Source: Caulobacteraceae bacterium UBA5005 (lineage in GTDB: Bacteria; Pseudomonadota; Alphaproteobacteria; Caulobacterales; Caulobacteraceae). From it: 26,859 bases of DNA. A model generated the notes under the pieces. It made no database searches, was not told where the DNA came from, and saw only the letters and a list, made by a program, of their open reading frames with translations. This document shows positions 1 through 7,720 of the stretch, piece by piece. The translations under genes and the position numbers were made by a program. Numbering within the stretch: position 1 is the stretch's first letter; every line of letters begins with the position of its first letter. The stretch lies in the NCBI GenBank assembly GCA_002398405.1, contig DGYN01000126.1:1-26859 (forward strand). Reading direction: 5' to 3'.

Positions 1-1
1 G

Positions 2-2956
2 GCGGCGCCGGCCAGACCCCCCACCGCCTCGCCGCCGCCGCCGGCCACAGGCGAATACTATCCGGCGCCCACCACCGAGCGGCAGGATCGGGCGCGCGCC
101 GCCTCCGGCCAGTCCAGCCCCCCGCCGCCGGCCAGACCGGCCGGCGGCGGAGACTATTTTCCGGCGCCGACGACTGAGGGCCAGGACCGTGGGGCGCCGC
201 GGACGGCCAACACGCAACAGGCCTCAGCCCAGGGCGGCGACCCCACGGGTCTCAACGGCCTGCAGCGCTTCATCGAAGCAACGGATCTGGACCGCAGGCG
301 CCTTCAAGCCTCGCTTCAGGTCGCCCAAAGGCTCTGCGACCGCAGCAGCTTCACCGGCGCCCGCAAGGAGCTCCTCGAGACCCTGGGCGAGGCCATCGAC
401 AGCATGCGCGCCGACCGGGGGGAAACCGGAAGGGCGCTGGAGGTAAAACGCAACTATCAGGATCGGCTCGTCCAGGAATATCAGGCCCTGGATAAGGCGG
501 TCTTTGACGAGAGCCCCTGCAGTCTGGGCCTGCCGCAGGTCGCCGGCGCGCCGGAACAACCGGCCGCCGCCGATGTGGAGAAGCGTCAGCAACAGGCCAT
601 CGAGGATATGATCCGCCGCCAGGCGCAGCAGCCGCAGATCCTCATGCCGCAACCGCCGCGGGGCTCGGCCAACCCCGTCCCCGCGCGTGTGGCGGACACC
701 CTGCCAAGCCCGTTGGAGACGCCAAGCGGATTTCCCAACGGACGGCCGCTTCCGCCCGAGCCGGCGCAGGCGTCGACGCCTCCCGCCATGACGCCGACGG
801 CGGCCCCCGCGCCGAACATCGGTTTCACCTTCGCCCAGGGCGCGCGGGACGACGACCCGCCCGCGCCCGCCAGGCGATCTGACCCGCCAGCCAGCATCCC
901 CAACGGGCTTCCCGGCCTGCAGCGCTTCCTCGAACTGCAGCAGGCGGCGCGCCGCGAGGCGGAGGCAAAGATGAACGCCGCCGTCGCCCGTTGCGACTAC
1001 GCCGCGTGGGGCGAGGCCAAACAGGACCTGCTCGAGGCCTACGACACCTCGCTGGGGGCGCTTAAGCTGCCGCCGGGAACGCCCTCGGCCGAGTACGACA
1101 GGTACAAGTCGGAACAGCAGAAGACCCTTACCGGCCTGCAGGCCATCACCGAGGACATGACCTTCCCCAGCGCCCGCTGTCCGGGCCGGACCGAGGTGGC
1201 GACGGGTGTCCAGCAGCCGGGGTTGGCGCCCGCCGCGCCGCCGCCAAGGCCCATCGATCTCAATAACACCGGGCCGGACCTGTCGCGGATCGAGGTAAAC
1301 GTCCCGCCGCCGGACTACGCGCCAAACCCGCAGACGCCGCTGACCCGGCCGCTTCCCCCGGCCTCGCAGATGGCCACGCCCGCCCCGACGCCGGGCTTTC
1401 AGGCGAACGGCTTGCCGGGCCTGCAACGCTTCATTGAGGCCAACAACGCCGAATTGCGCGACCTCGACGCCAAGATGCGCCGCGCCCAGGCCGGCTGTGA
1501 CAGCGCCACCTTCGCCAACGCCAAGGAGGAACTGGGCGATGCCTTGGACCTGGCGATCGGCGGCATGACCTTTACGCCAGGGACCTTTCAGCCCTCGCCC
1601 GAGTACGGCCAGATGCGGGCGGACTATAAGAAAAGGCTCGAGGGCTCGCGGTCGATGCTCGATGGCATAGACTTCGCCGCCCTGGCCGGGTGCCGGGCGG
1701 CAACGCAGGTCGCCATCCCCGGTAACCCGCCGCCCGAGAGCATTCTCGACGACATCGGCGATCCCCCGAGCCAGCCGCTTACCAAGACTCAGATAGACCT
1801 CATTCAGCAGACCTACTTCGACGAGCTCGGCTATCGCCCATCAGACGCGCCGCCCATGGTCGTCGACTATTCGGGCCTGCGCGAGACCGCCATCGCCTTC
1901 GGCGCTGTGCCGTCCAATTCGCGGTTGCCGCTCGTCGACACCTCCCTGCGAGGACGGTTCCCCGGGACCGACCTGACACCCAATGACGGCCGCCCGCCGG
2001 AAAGCATTATTGACGATGTCGACGACCTCAACCGCCTGCCCGCCGTCGGCCTCAGCGCCGGGACGCCGGTCGGCCCCACCCCGCCGCGGGAGGTGCGCAC
2101 CACCGCCATCACGCCCACCATCACACCCACCGATCCCATGGTTCCCACCGGGCGGAGCCTCGCGCCCCGCCGGCCCTGCCCGATCAACCAGTTCGCCAAG
2201 CCCATCACCGTCGGCAAAAACAGCGAGATCGGGTCCGGCGCGGAGCTTTCCAAGCGCCTGTCGTCCGCCGCGCGCGGCGCGGCCAGCAGCCTCCTGGGCG
2301 GCGGGGCCGGCGGCGGCATGGGCGGCATGGGGCCGGGAACCTCACCCAGGCGCGGTCCTCAGACCATGCGCTGCCGGATCAAGGACGCCGAGATGACGGT
2401 GTTCAGGGACCCCGTCACCGGCACGGCGGTCCGGGTCGCGGCCCAGAACACCAAGGATGGGGTCACCATCTTCGCCAAGATCGACAACGCCCCCGGCAAC
2501 GGCACCTTCCAGAGCGCCCTGCTGCAGCGGCCGGACGGGGCGACGCAGCTTCCCGCCGACATCGGCCTCTGCTCCCTCTACGGCAGCTGGACCCTGACCG
2601 TCTCCTGGACGCGGACCACCTATCACAACAACAAGGTGGTCAAGGAAGAGCACGGCCGTTGGCAGGAGAAGGGCAAGTTCGCCGTGCCGGGGACCCTACA
2701 GGCCAGCGCCGACTATTCCGATGCGATCTGGAAACAGACCGGCTTTTCCAACGCCACCCAGGGGGCGAACATGATCGCCATGACCTTCAAGACCGCGCCG
2801 GGCGAGCTGGCGGACCCCGCCAATTTCATCCTGCACATCACCCAGCCGAACAAGGACCCGGTCACCACCGCCCCCTTCCTGCTGAGCCTGGACGACAAGC
2901 TGAACTTCACTAGCGCTCAGGACTGCGAGATGCCGGGGCAGATCGCGAGCCAGTAA
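2..2956 (+). CDS. Large exported Cys-paired repeat protein, 5'-truncated by window edge
   Basis: The frame is open from base 2, so the gene starts upstream and at least 984 residues are visible. An ATG at 404 is internal to the first repeat and is not the start. Three diverged repeats begin with GL(N/P)GLQRF(I/L)E, at 248-520, 905-1180 and 1409-1693. Each carries one Cys after the first helix (LCDRS, RCDYA, GCDSA) and one at its end (SPC, ARC, AGC), which suggests one disulfide per repeat and export. Pro-rich linkers separate them. The linker at 50-196 holds two copies of a GxYxPAPTTExQDR motif 99 bases apart, and the motif PPESI(L/I)DD occurs at 1730 and 1994. A Gly-rich stretch (about 2290-2340) leads into a C-terminal domain of about 195 residues with four Cys nearby. 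I recognise no family. The signal peptide would lie outside the window. The coding call is secure; the function is unknown. Confidence 0.85.
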   Translation, partial: AAPARPPTASPPPPATGEYYPAPTTERQDRARAASGQSSPPPPARPAGGGDYFPAPTTEGQDRGAPRTANTQQASAQGGDPTGLNGLQRFIEATDLDRRRLQASLQVAQRLCDRSSFTGARKELLETLGEAIDSMRADRGETGRALEVKRNYQDRLVQEYQALDKAVFDESPCSLGLPQVAGAPEQPAAADVEKRQQQAIEDMIRRQAQQPQILMPQPPRGSANPVPARVADTLPSPLETPSGFPNGRPLPPEPAQASTPPAMTPTAAPAPNIGFTFAQGARDDDPPAPARRSDPPASIPNGLPGLQRFLELQQAARREAEAKMNAAVARCDYAAWGEAKQDLLEAYDTSLGALKLPPGTPSAEYDRYKSEQQKTLTGLQAITEDMTFPSARCPGRTEVATGVQQPGLAPAAPPPRPIDLNNTGPDLSRIEVNVPPPDYAPNPQTPLTRPLPPASQMATPAPTPGFQANGLPGLQRFIEANNAELRDLDAKMRRAQAGCDSATFANAKEELGDALDLAIGGMTFTPGTFQPSPEYGQMRADYKKRLEGSRSMLDGIDFAALAGCRAATQVAIPGNPPPESILDDIGDPPSQPLTKTQIDLIQQTYFDELGYRPSDAPPMVVDYSGLRETAIAFGAVPSNSRLPLVDTSLRGRFPGTDLTPNDGRPPESIIDDVDDLNRLPAVGLSAGTPVGPTPPREVRTTAITPTITPTDPMVPTGRSLAPRRPCPINQFAKPITVGKNSEIGSGAELSKRLSSAARGAASSLLGGGAGGGMGGMGPGTSPRRGPQTMRCRIKDAEMTVFRDPVTGTAVRVAAQNTKDGVTIFAKIDNAPGNGTFQSALLQRPDGATQLPADIGLCSLYGSWTLTVSWTRTTYHNNKVVKEEHGRWQEKGKFAVPGTLQASADYSDAIWKQTGFSNATQGANMIAMTFKTAPGELADPANFILHITQPNKDPVTTAPFLLSLDDKLNFTSAQDCEMPGQIASQ
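248..1693 (+). repeat. Three internal protein repeats with conserved Cys pairs
   Basis: Repeat units at 248-520, 905-1180 and 1409-1693 each encode about 91-95 residues. They share the opening GLxGLQRF, a Cys about 30 residues in, an (A/S)(K/R)xxL helix and a closing Cys. The units are diverged at the DNA level, so the duplication is old. They are separated by Pro-rich linkers of about 75-130 residues. Confidence 0.8.
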
Positions 2957-2986
2957 GTGGCCATTGATCCAAGCGGGCTTTTCGTG

Positions 2987-3017
2987 CGTACGGCTTAGAT
3001 TAAAGCTAAGCCGGACG
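2987..3017. terminator. Intergenic hairpin, candidate terminator or operator
   Basis: The arms cgtacggcttag and ctaagccggacg pair over 12 positions with one mismatch, around the loop attaaag. The hairpin lies 31 bases after the stop of the repeat protein and 30 before the next start. There is no T-run after it, so a classical intrinsic terminator is not proven. It could instead be an operator for the downstream gene. Confidence 0.45.
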
Positions 3018-3047
3018 AACCGGCGCTTGCCCTGAGGAGTCTAACCC

Positions 3048-3668
3048 ATGCGTTTCACCCGTCCGCTGCTGATCGGGGGCCTGGCCGCCGCCGCCCTGGT
3101 CGTTCCCGCCGCCGCCTTCGCCCACTTCATCCTGGTCCTGCCGGTTCCGACCCTGGAGCAGAACAGGCTTGGCGATCCGCAGAAGAAATTCCCCTGCGGC
3201 GGCACCACCGCCGATCCAGGCAAGCCGACCAATGCGGTGACCGAGGTCACCGGCGGTGAAAAGCTGCACATCAAGATCCAGGAGACCATCTATCACCCCG
3301 GCCATTACCGGGTGGCCCTGGCGGTCAACGATATCAGCGAACTGCCGAAGGACCCGGAGACGGTGACCCGGGAGACACCACGCGGCCCCTATTCTGTCTC
3401 GGCCAAGATCGATCCCAATCCCCTGCCCCCCGTGCTGGCCGACGGCCTCTTCGTGCACACCAGCCGGCCGGAACCCGGCAGCTTCTTCGAGACCGACATC
3501 ACCGTCCCCAACATCAACTGCACCGGCTGCACCCTGCAGGTGATCCAGTGGATGGCCGAGCATGGGCTGAACGCCGACGGCGAGTTCACCTATCACCACT
3601 GCGCTACGGTCAAGATTACGGCCAATCCGCGCCTGCCCATCGACCGCCGCTGGCCGGGACAACGCTAG
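3048..3668 (+). CDS. Exported polysaccharide monooxygenase-like protein (SCE4755-type)
   Basis: A 206-residue protein with a clear Sec signal peptide (residues 1-25, ending AAAFA). Cleavage there leaves His26 as the new N-terminus, followed by FILVLPVP. An N-terminal His is the first ligand of the copper histidine brace in lytic polysaccharide monooxygenases. A second His cluster (His83, His86 in YHPGHYRVAL) could supply the other ligand. Cys50, Cys158, Cys161 and Cys185 would allow two disulfides. Overall it resembles what I know as the SCE4755 family of monooxygenase-like proteins; activity in that family is not something I can confirm. A strong ribosome site, GAGGAG at 3034-3039, lies 8 bases before the ATG. 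It appears monocistronic or paired with the small peptide downstream. Confidence 0.75.
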   Translation: MRFTRPLLIGGLAAAALVVPAAAFAHFILVLPVPTLEQNRLGDPQKKFPCGGTTADPGKPTNAVTEVTGGEKLHIKIQETIYHPGHYRVALAVNDISELPKDPETVTRETPRGPYSVSAKIDPNPLPPVLADGLFVHTSRPEPGSFFETDITVPNINCTGCTLQVIQWMAEHGLNADGEFTYHHCATVKITANPRLPIDRRWPGQR

Positions 3669-3824
3669 GAATTCAATAGCTTGGAGGGAAGCGGCGGGTT
3701 GCACCCCGTTGCATGCAGCGGCGCCGGACGGCAGCGCGCCGCTGCACCTCGCCGAACGCCGGCATGCGGCGCACCTTGGTATCAACGGCGGGGGGTGACC
3801 GCTGCGGGAACGAGGAAAACCTCA

Positions 3825-3977
3825 ATGAGCAAGGTCTTGGCCGTCGCCCTCGCCGCCCTGGCCTGCGGCGGCGCCATCGCCCTTGCGGTAAGCCAGGTTG
3901 AAGCCAACAACGCCTCGATCATGGCCGGCGCCGAGCCTGACCGCCCCATTCTCATCACGGCGGCCCAGCCCAGATAG
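3825..3977 (+). CDS. Small exported peptide, 50 residues
   Basis: The ATG at 3825 follows a GAGG ribosome site (3812-3815). The product has a Lys near its N-terminus, a hydrophobic Ala/Leu/Val run (residues 4-23), then a short polar tail ending in AAQPR. It could be a secreted peptide or a single-pass membrane peptide. The frame stays open upstream to 3681, but that stretch has no good ribosome site and lacks protein-like composition, so I start at 3825. No family is recognised. It lies between the monooxygenase-like gene and the kinase, and a link to either is only positional. Confidence 0.5.
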   Translation: MSKVLAVALAALACGGAIALAVSQVEANNASIMAGAEPDRPILITAAQPR

Positions 3978-4082
3978 CGGCGGTTTGCCGCAGCCGGATA
4001 GGCTGAGAATTTAGACCGTGTTTATCGAGAGTTGCGAGCGTGGCCATCGCGCCAAGGTTAGCGCTGCCACCTGTGCCCACTC

Positions 4083-5675
4083 ATGCCCGCGCATAACGAT
4101 ATCGCCCTTGATCCCCTGTTTGCCGAGGCGATCGAGAACCTGCCGCACGGTTTCGCCATCCTCGATAAGGATGCGCGGGTGCTGGTGATCAACAGCATCT
4201 CCCTGCGCCGATTCCCGACCTTTTATGGCGAGCTCATGAAGGGCTCGACCTATCTCGACGCCCTGCGCAACTCCACAGCCCGCAATTGGCCGGAGGGGAC
4301 GCCGGAACAGCGCGAGGCTATCGTCCAGAAATTCTACAACGCCTATCTTTCGGGCGAGGCCTACGAGGCCAAGACCGAGGACGGCGAGATCGTCCGGGCG
4401 CACTACAAGCCGCTCAGCGGCGGGCGAAAGATCGCCATCAATGTCGAGATCACCGACCTGCGCGACCGGGAAAGGGAGCTGAAACGGCTGCAGGCCGAGA
4501 CCGTCGCCGCGTCCAACGCCAAGTCGGCGTTCCTCGCCAATATGAGCCACGAAATCAGGACCCCGCTTAACGGCATCATGGGCATGGCCCAGGTCCTGGA
4601 GTCGGGTGAACTCGCGCCCCAGCAGCGCGATCAGGTCGCCACCATCCTCGATAGCGGCAAGACCCTGATGTCGATCCTCAACGACGTTCTGGACCTCTCG
4701 AAGATTGAAAGCGGCCGGTTCGACATCGCCCCCGAAGACAACGACCTCATGCATGTCATGCGCGGCCTGCAGCGCCTGTGGAAACCCAAGGCGGACGAAG
4801 CGGGCCTGACCTTCACCCTCGGCTTCGACTCCGAACTGCCGCAGCTCGTCCGCTTCGATGCGGTGCGGGTCCGGCAGTGCGTATCGAACCTTATCTCCAA
4901 CGCCATCAAGTTCACCGCCCAGGGCCGCGTCGACGTCTATGTTTCGGCGGCCGCCCCACGCTCGGACGGCCAGCGTCTGATCATGGTCAGTGTCCGCGAC
5001 TCCGGGCTTGGCCTCGATGAGGAAACTCAAGGCCGTCTGTTCCAGCCCTTCATGCAGGCCGACGCCTCGACCTCGCGTCAGTTTGGCGGTACGGGCCTTG
5101 GCCTTTCCATCGTCCGCAAGCTCGCCGGGCTAATGGGGGGTGACGCCTCGGTCGACAGCAGCCTTGGGCGGGGGTCGACCTTCACCTTCAGCTTCCTGGC
5201 CGCGCCCGCCGAGGCCCCGGTGATCGCGCCGCGCCGGGCCACCGTCGCAGGCGACCCGGCCGGGACCGGCGATTTCCAGGAGCTCAAGATTCTGCTGGTC
5301 GACGACCATCCGGTGAACCGCAAGGTGGCGAGCCTGCTGCTTACCCCATTCAACCCCACCATCGTCGAGGCCTGCGACGGCCGTGAGGCCCTGGCGGCGC
5401 TCACCGCCGAGACCTTCGACCTGGTGCTTTTGGACATGCACATGCCGGTGATGGACGGCCCCGCCACCATCGCCGCGGTGCGCGGCTCCGACGCCCCTTT
5501 CCGCGACGTCGCCATCGTGGCGCTCACCGCCGACGCCATGAGCGGCGACCGCGAACGCTATCTGCAGATGGGGGCCAACGGCTATCTGTCGAAGCCCCTG
5601 TCGATGGACGACCTGGTCGCTGAACTCACCCGCGTGCGCCGCGAGGTCGGCGACGCCTCCCGGGCCGCCGCCTAG
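4083..5675 (+). CDS. Soluble PAS hybrid histidine kinase with C-terminal receiver
   Basis: A 530-residue protein with no membrane segment. A PAS-like sensor (about residues 10-128, with PHGFAILDKDARVLVIN) is followed by a short coiled coil. The dimerisation/phosphoacceptor domain has the H-box SHEIRTPLNGIMG with His156. The ATPase domain shows an N-box (NLISNAIKFT, 269-278), DSGLG (306-310) and GGTGLGLS (335-342). The C-terminal receiver (about 401-518) has the Asp pair 407-408, the phosphoacceptor Asp451 in LLDMHMP, Thr482 and Lys504. All catalytic residues are present, so it should autophosphorylate and pass phosphate to its own receiver. There is no DNA-binding output domain, so a phosphotransfer protein or partner must exist elsewhere. 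Start chosen at 4083 because the PAS domain begins just after it; the ribosome site is weak. Three small genes follow on the same strand. Confidence 0.93.
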   Translation: MPAHNDIALDPLFAEAIENLPHGFAILDKDARVLVINSISLRRFPTFYGELMKGSTYLDALRNSTARNWPEGTPEQREAIVQKFYNAYLSGEAYEAKTEDGEIVRAHYKPLSGGRKIAINVEITDLRDRERELKRLQAETVAASNAKSAFLANMSHEIRTPLNGIMGMAQVLESGELAPQQRDQVATILDSGKTLMSILNDVLDLSKIESGRFDIAPEDNDLMHVMRGLQRLWKPKADEAGLTFTLGFDSELPQLVRFDAVRVRQCVSNLISNAIKFTAQGRVDVYVSAAAPRSDGQRLIMVSVRDSGLGLDEETQGRLFQPFMQADASTSRQFGGTGLGLSIVRKLAGLMGGDASVDSSLGRGSTFTFSFLAAPAEAPVIAPRRATVAGDPAGTGDFQELKILLVDDHPVNRKVASLLLTPFNPTIVEACDGREALAALTAETFDLVLLDMHMPVMDGPATIAAVRGSDAPFRDVAIVALTADAMSGDRERYLQMGANGYLSKPLSMDDLVAELTRVRREVGDASRAAA

Positions 5676-5783
5676 GCCCTATCTTTCGGGTCACAAAGCG
5701 CCCATCTATGAGGCGCGCCGCCGGGCGTGTGCCGCCAGCCAAGCGGTCGATCCTTCCCGGCGCGTCGCTTTTTGAGCCCCATT

Positions 5784-6029
5784 ATGGACACGCTCCCGGC
5801 AGCGTCCCCCGCGTCACTCGAATTGTCGGGGACCAGCAGCCTTACGCCCTCTGCCGCTCTCGAGGCCCTAACGCGCGAGAACGCCTATCTCCGGCGCCGC
5901 AACGCCCAGCTTCAGGACGACCTCATCGCCGTTACGGCGGAGTCCGAGCGCCTGTCGCAGATCGTCAGCCGCCTGCATGGCCGCACCCCGGCCCCATCGG
6001 CGCCCAATCCCTTAAGCGGCGGCCAATGA
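5784..6029 (+). CDS. Small coiled-coil protein, 81 residues
   Basis: The central region (about residues 27-66) is a heptad-rich helix with Leu/Ile spacing (ENAYLRRRNAQLQDDL, then SERLSQIVSRL), so a parallel coiled-coil dimer is likely. The ends are Ser/Pro/Ala-rich and probably disordered. A GTG at 5727 would add 19 residues, but the ATG at 5784 is the simpler start. Its stop overlaps the next start (ATGA at 6026-6029), so the two are translationally coupled. It follows the hybrid kinase by 108 bases. It might be a binding partner of the kinase, but that rests on position alone. No family is recognised. Confidence 0.7.
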   Translation: MDTLPAASPASLELSGTSSLTPSAALEALTRENAYLRRRNAQLQDDLIAVTAESERLSQIVSRLHGRTPAPSAPNPLSGGQ

Positions 6030-6184
6030 CCTACGCCGAAAAGCGCCTGACGCGGGCCGCGGACTATCGGGTCAGGGCCGACCTGGCCTTCGCCATGGCC
6101 GTCGCCAGTCCGCTGGACAACGTCCGTGAAAAACACGAGCAGGCCGCCGCCAGATGGCTGGCCCTCGCCGAATCGGTCGACTGA
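6026..6184 (+). CDS. Small helical protein, 52 residues
   Basis: Starts in the ATGA overlap with the preceding coiled-coil gene. The product is predicted to be two helices: an Arg/Ala-rich first (EKRLTRAADYRVRADLAFA) and a second with REKHEQAAARWLALAE. Short proteins with the pattern RE-x-H-xx-AA-xx-W-xx-LA are, as I recall, frequent in alphaproteobacteria, without a known role. It lacks a signal peptide and membrane segment. The next gene starts 1 base after its stop, so all three small genes should be co-translated. Confidence 0.7.
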   Translation: MTYAEKRLTRAADYRVRADLAFAMAVASPLDNVREKHEQAAARWLALAESVD

Positions 6185-6185
6185 G

Positions 6186-6377
6186 ATGTCATTCTTTTCC
6201 ATGCTCACAAGCCCCGCCATCAGCGACGCCGAGGTCCGGGCGGAGATCTGGCGGCTGGGCACTCGGCACCTCGGCTGGCCGCTCGAAGGCGCCCTTCAGG
6301 AACTTGAGGCCGAGGGGCTGAGCACGGAGCGCAAACAACTGCTCCGCGCCTGCGTCCGGAAACTGAAGCCGCGATAA
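6186..6377 (+). CDS. Small basic helical protein, 63 residues
   Basis: Starts 1 base after the stop of the 52-residue gene. It is helix-rich, with IWRLGTRHLGWPLEGALQEL in the middle and a Lys/Arg-rich tail (RKQLLRACVRKLKPR) that could bind nucleic acid or membranes. No family is recognised. It is the last gene of the kinase operon and is followed by a palindrome likely to end transcription. Confidence 0.65.
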   Translation: MSFFSMLTSPAISDAEVRAEIWRLGTRHLGWPLEGALQELEAEGLSTERKQLLRACVRKLKPR

Positions 6378-6415
6378 CGGGGCGCGGCGCGGCGCACGCC
6401 ATTCTCCCTCTCCCG

Positions 6416-6434
6416 CCCCTCCCGTTGGGAGGGG
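6416..6434. terminator. Bidirectional hairpin between convergent genes
   Basis: Perfect 8-bp stem cccctccc/gggagggg with loop gtt. It lies 39 bases after the kinase-operon stop and 28 bases from the stop of the convergent secreted-protein gene. The flanking ctctcccg resembles the dispersed palindromes at 18593 and 18864. A bidirectional terminator role fits the position; no T-run is present. Confidence 0.5.
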
Positions 6435-6461
6435 AGAAGATGGGCGCCGGCGCTAGGGTTC

Positions 6462-7589
6462 CTACCGGCTCGACGCCACCGCCCCGGCGGGGGGCGCGGC
6501 GGACCGGCGGCCGGCGGCTTCGGCGGCGAGGTTTTCCTCGTTCCGGGCCCCGGCGAGAATGCCTTCCAGGCCGTAGTTGCCCTCGTGGCAGGCGTATTCA
6601 TAGAGATCGCCAACCGGGGTGTAGAACTCATACTCGCCGCCCCAGGGCTGGGCCCAGGTCTTCGGGTCGATGATCGTGAACTGGTAGAGCAGGCGGTCAT
6701 TGGCCACGCGGGTGAACTTCTCGATCATCCGCATGTCGGGCGAGGAGCCGCGATAGCTGGTCGAAGGGTGGTAGTTGCCCGTCTCGACCACCAGGGTGTC
6801 ACCCTCATAGTGGCCGACGCTTTCCCCGAAGTAGGCGCGGTAACCGTCGGTGCGCAGCTTGCCGCCCAGGCGGACGATACGCACGTCGTGGACCATCTCC
6901 AGCTCGATGGCGACGGCGTCCTTGGACTGGGTGATGCGGATGTTGTTGTTGTAGTAGCCGTTGGGCATCATCGGACCGATAACATTGCCAAAGGCCAGGC
7001 ACCGCTCGCCAAGGCCGCGGGTCTCGGGATTGTCGCTCTGGCCGCGGCGGCTGGTGGAGCCCTCGTCCGAGGCCTGGTCGCGGGAACGGGCGTCGGCGGC
7101 GCGCTGGGCCTGCAGGGCCGCGCCGGAAAGCTGGATCCGCGGCGGGATGCGCCCATCCTTGGTGGTCAGGAACGAGGTGCGCGGTTCTCCGCCGACCCGC
7201 ATGACCTTGGTGGTCTCGTCCTTCCAGCCGGCGTTGTAGCCGCAGTCGCGGCCGCCCGCGCCGTTGCAGTTCTTGCGGGTCTTGTCTTCCACCGGGGCGT
7301 TGGGGTCGGTGGCCTGGTTTTCGTAGATCACATTTTCCATGGCCCGGCCTTCGAGCTGGGCGACTTCCTCGGGGGTGTGGACCAGCCGGTCGCCATAGTT
7401 GGCGCGGCGCTCCAGCGGCGTAATCGAAACATTGGTCCAGGTGCCGCCGAGATTGGGCTTGCCGTCAAGAATCCGGGGCGCCTTATAGGTTGTCGGCTTG
7501 GCCGGTTGGGCGAAAGCTGCGGTCGAGGTCGCCGCCAGCGCCAGGGCGCCGCCGATCGCGCAGGCCATCAGAATCGTCTTCGTCTTCAT
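6462..7589 (-). CDS. Secreted protein of unknown function
   Basis: A 375-residue protein with a Sec signal peptide (residues 1-27, cut after AAFA). The mature protein opens with a PNLGGTW segment seen in a group of secreted proteins from sphingomonads, caulobacters and acidobacteria that I know only as hypothetical. Other notable segments are GERCLAFGNVIGPMMPNGYY, GDTLVVETGNY and YEYACHEGNYGLEGIL. Four Cys (two near KNCNG/RDCGY, then GERC and YACH) could form two disulfides. The last 30 residues are Ala-rich and variable. The start is fixed by GGAGGAG 8 bases before the ATG. It is separated from the GST gene by 131 bases that carry its own promoter-like site. Confidence 0.85.
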   Translation of the reverse strand: MKTKTILMACAIGGALALAATSTAAFAQPAKPTTYKAPRILDGKPNLGGTWTNVSITPLERRANYGDRLVHTPEEVAQLEGRAMENVIYENQATDPNAPVEDKTRKNCNGAGGRDCGYNAGWKDETTKVMRVGGEPRTSFLTTKDGRIPPRIQLSGAALQAQRAADARSRDQASDEGSTSRRGQSDNPETRGLGERCLAFGNVIGPMMPNGYYNNNIRITQSKDAVAIELEMVHDVRIVRLGGKLRTDGYRAYFGESVGHYEGDTLVVETGNYHPSTSYRGSSPDMRMIEKFTRVANDRLLYQFTIIDPKTWAQPWGGEYEFYTPVGDLYEYACHEGNYGLEGILAGARNEENLAAEAAGRRSAAPPAGAVASSR

Positions 7590-7613
7590 CGCGCCGTCTC
7601 CTCCGAAATACGC

Positions 7614-7650
7614 CTACGGCCCGGTTCTGGACTTCTTAAAGCGGCCGTAG
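7614..7650. promoter_or_regulatory. Inverted repeat in the 5' leader of the secreted-protein gene
   Basis: Arms ctacggcc (7614-7621) and ggccgtag (7643-7650) are perfectly complementary across 21 bases. They lie between the promoter-like site and the ribosome site of the minus-strand gene at 7589, so they could be an mRNA leader hairpin or an operator. Confidence 0.35.
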
Positions 7651-7669
7651 ACGCGATGTTTATCGGGCG

Positions 7670-7698
7670 AGTGTAGCGCGGCTTGGAATATTCGTCAT
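7670..7698 (-). promoter_or_regulatory. Candidate promoter of the secreted-protein gene, with overlapping palindrome
   Basis: On the minus strand, ATGACGA (7692-7698), 14 bases, then GCTACACT (7670-7677) fits the Caulobacter housekeeping consensus TTGACGS-N10-14-GCTANAWC at 5 of 7 and 6 of 8 positions. The palindrome TCGTCA-tctc-TGACGA (7692-7707) covers the -35 element and may be an operator or the end hairpin of the upstream GST gene. Confidence 0.4.
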
Positions 7699-7720
7699 CT
7701 CTGACGATCGAGAAGCGAGT

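Noticed and set aside
224..1426. Long minus-strand open frame opposite the repeat protein
   Set aside because: Arg/Gly-rich translation with no family features; it mirrors the GC-rich plus-strand gene, which has conserved repeats.
3681..3824. Upstream extension of the 50-residue peptide gene
   Set aside because: Arg/Ala/Gly-rich translation without a ribosome site; the ATG at 3825 has GAGG and opens a signal-like segment.
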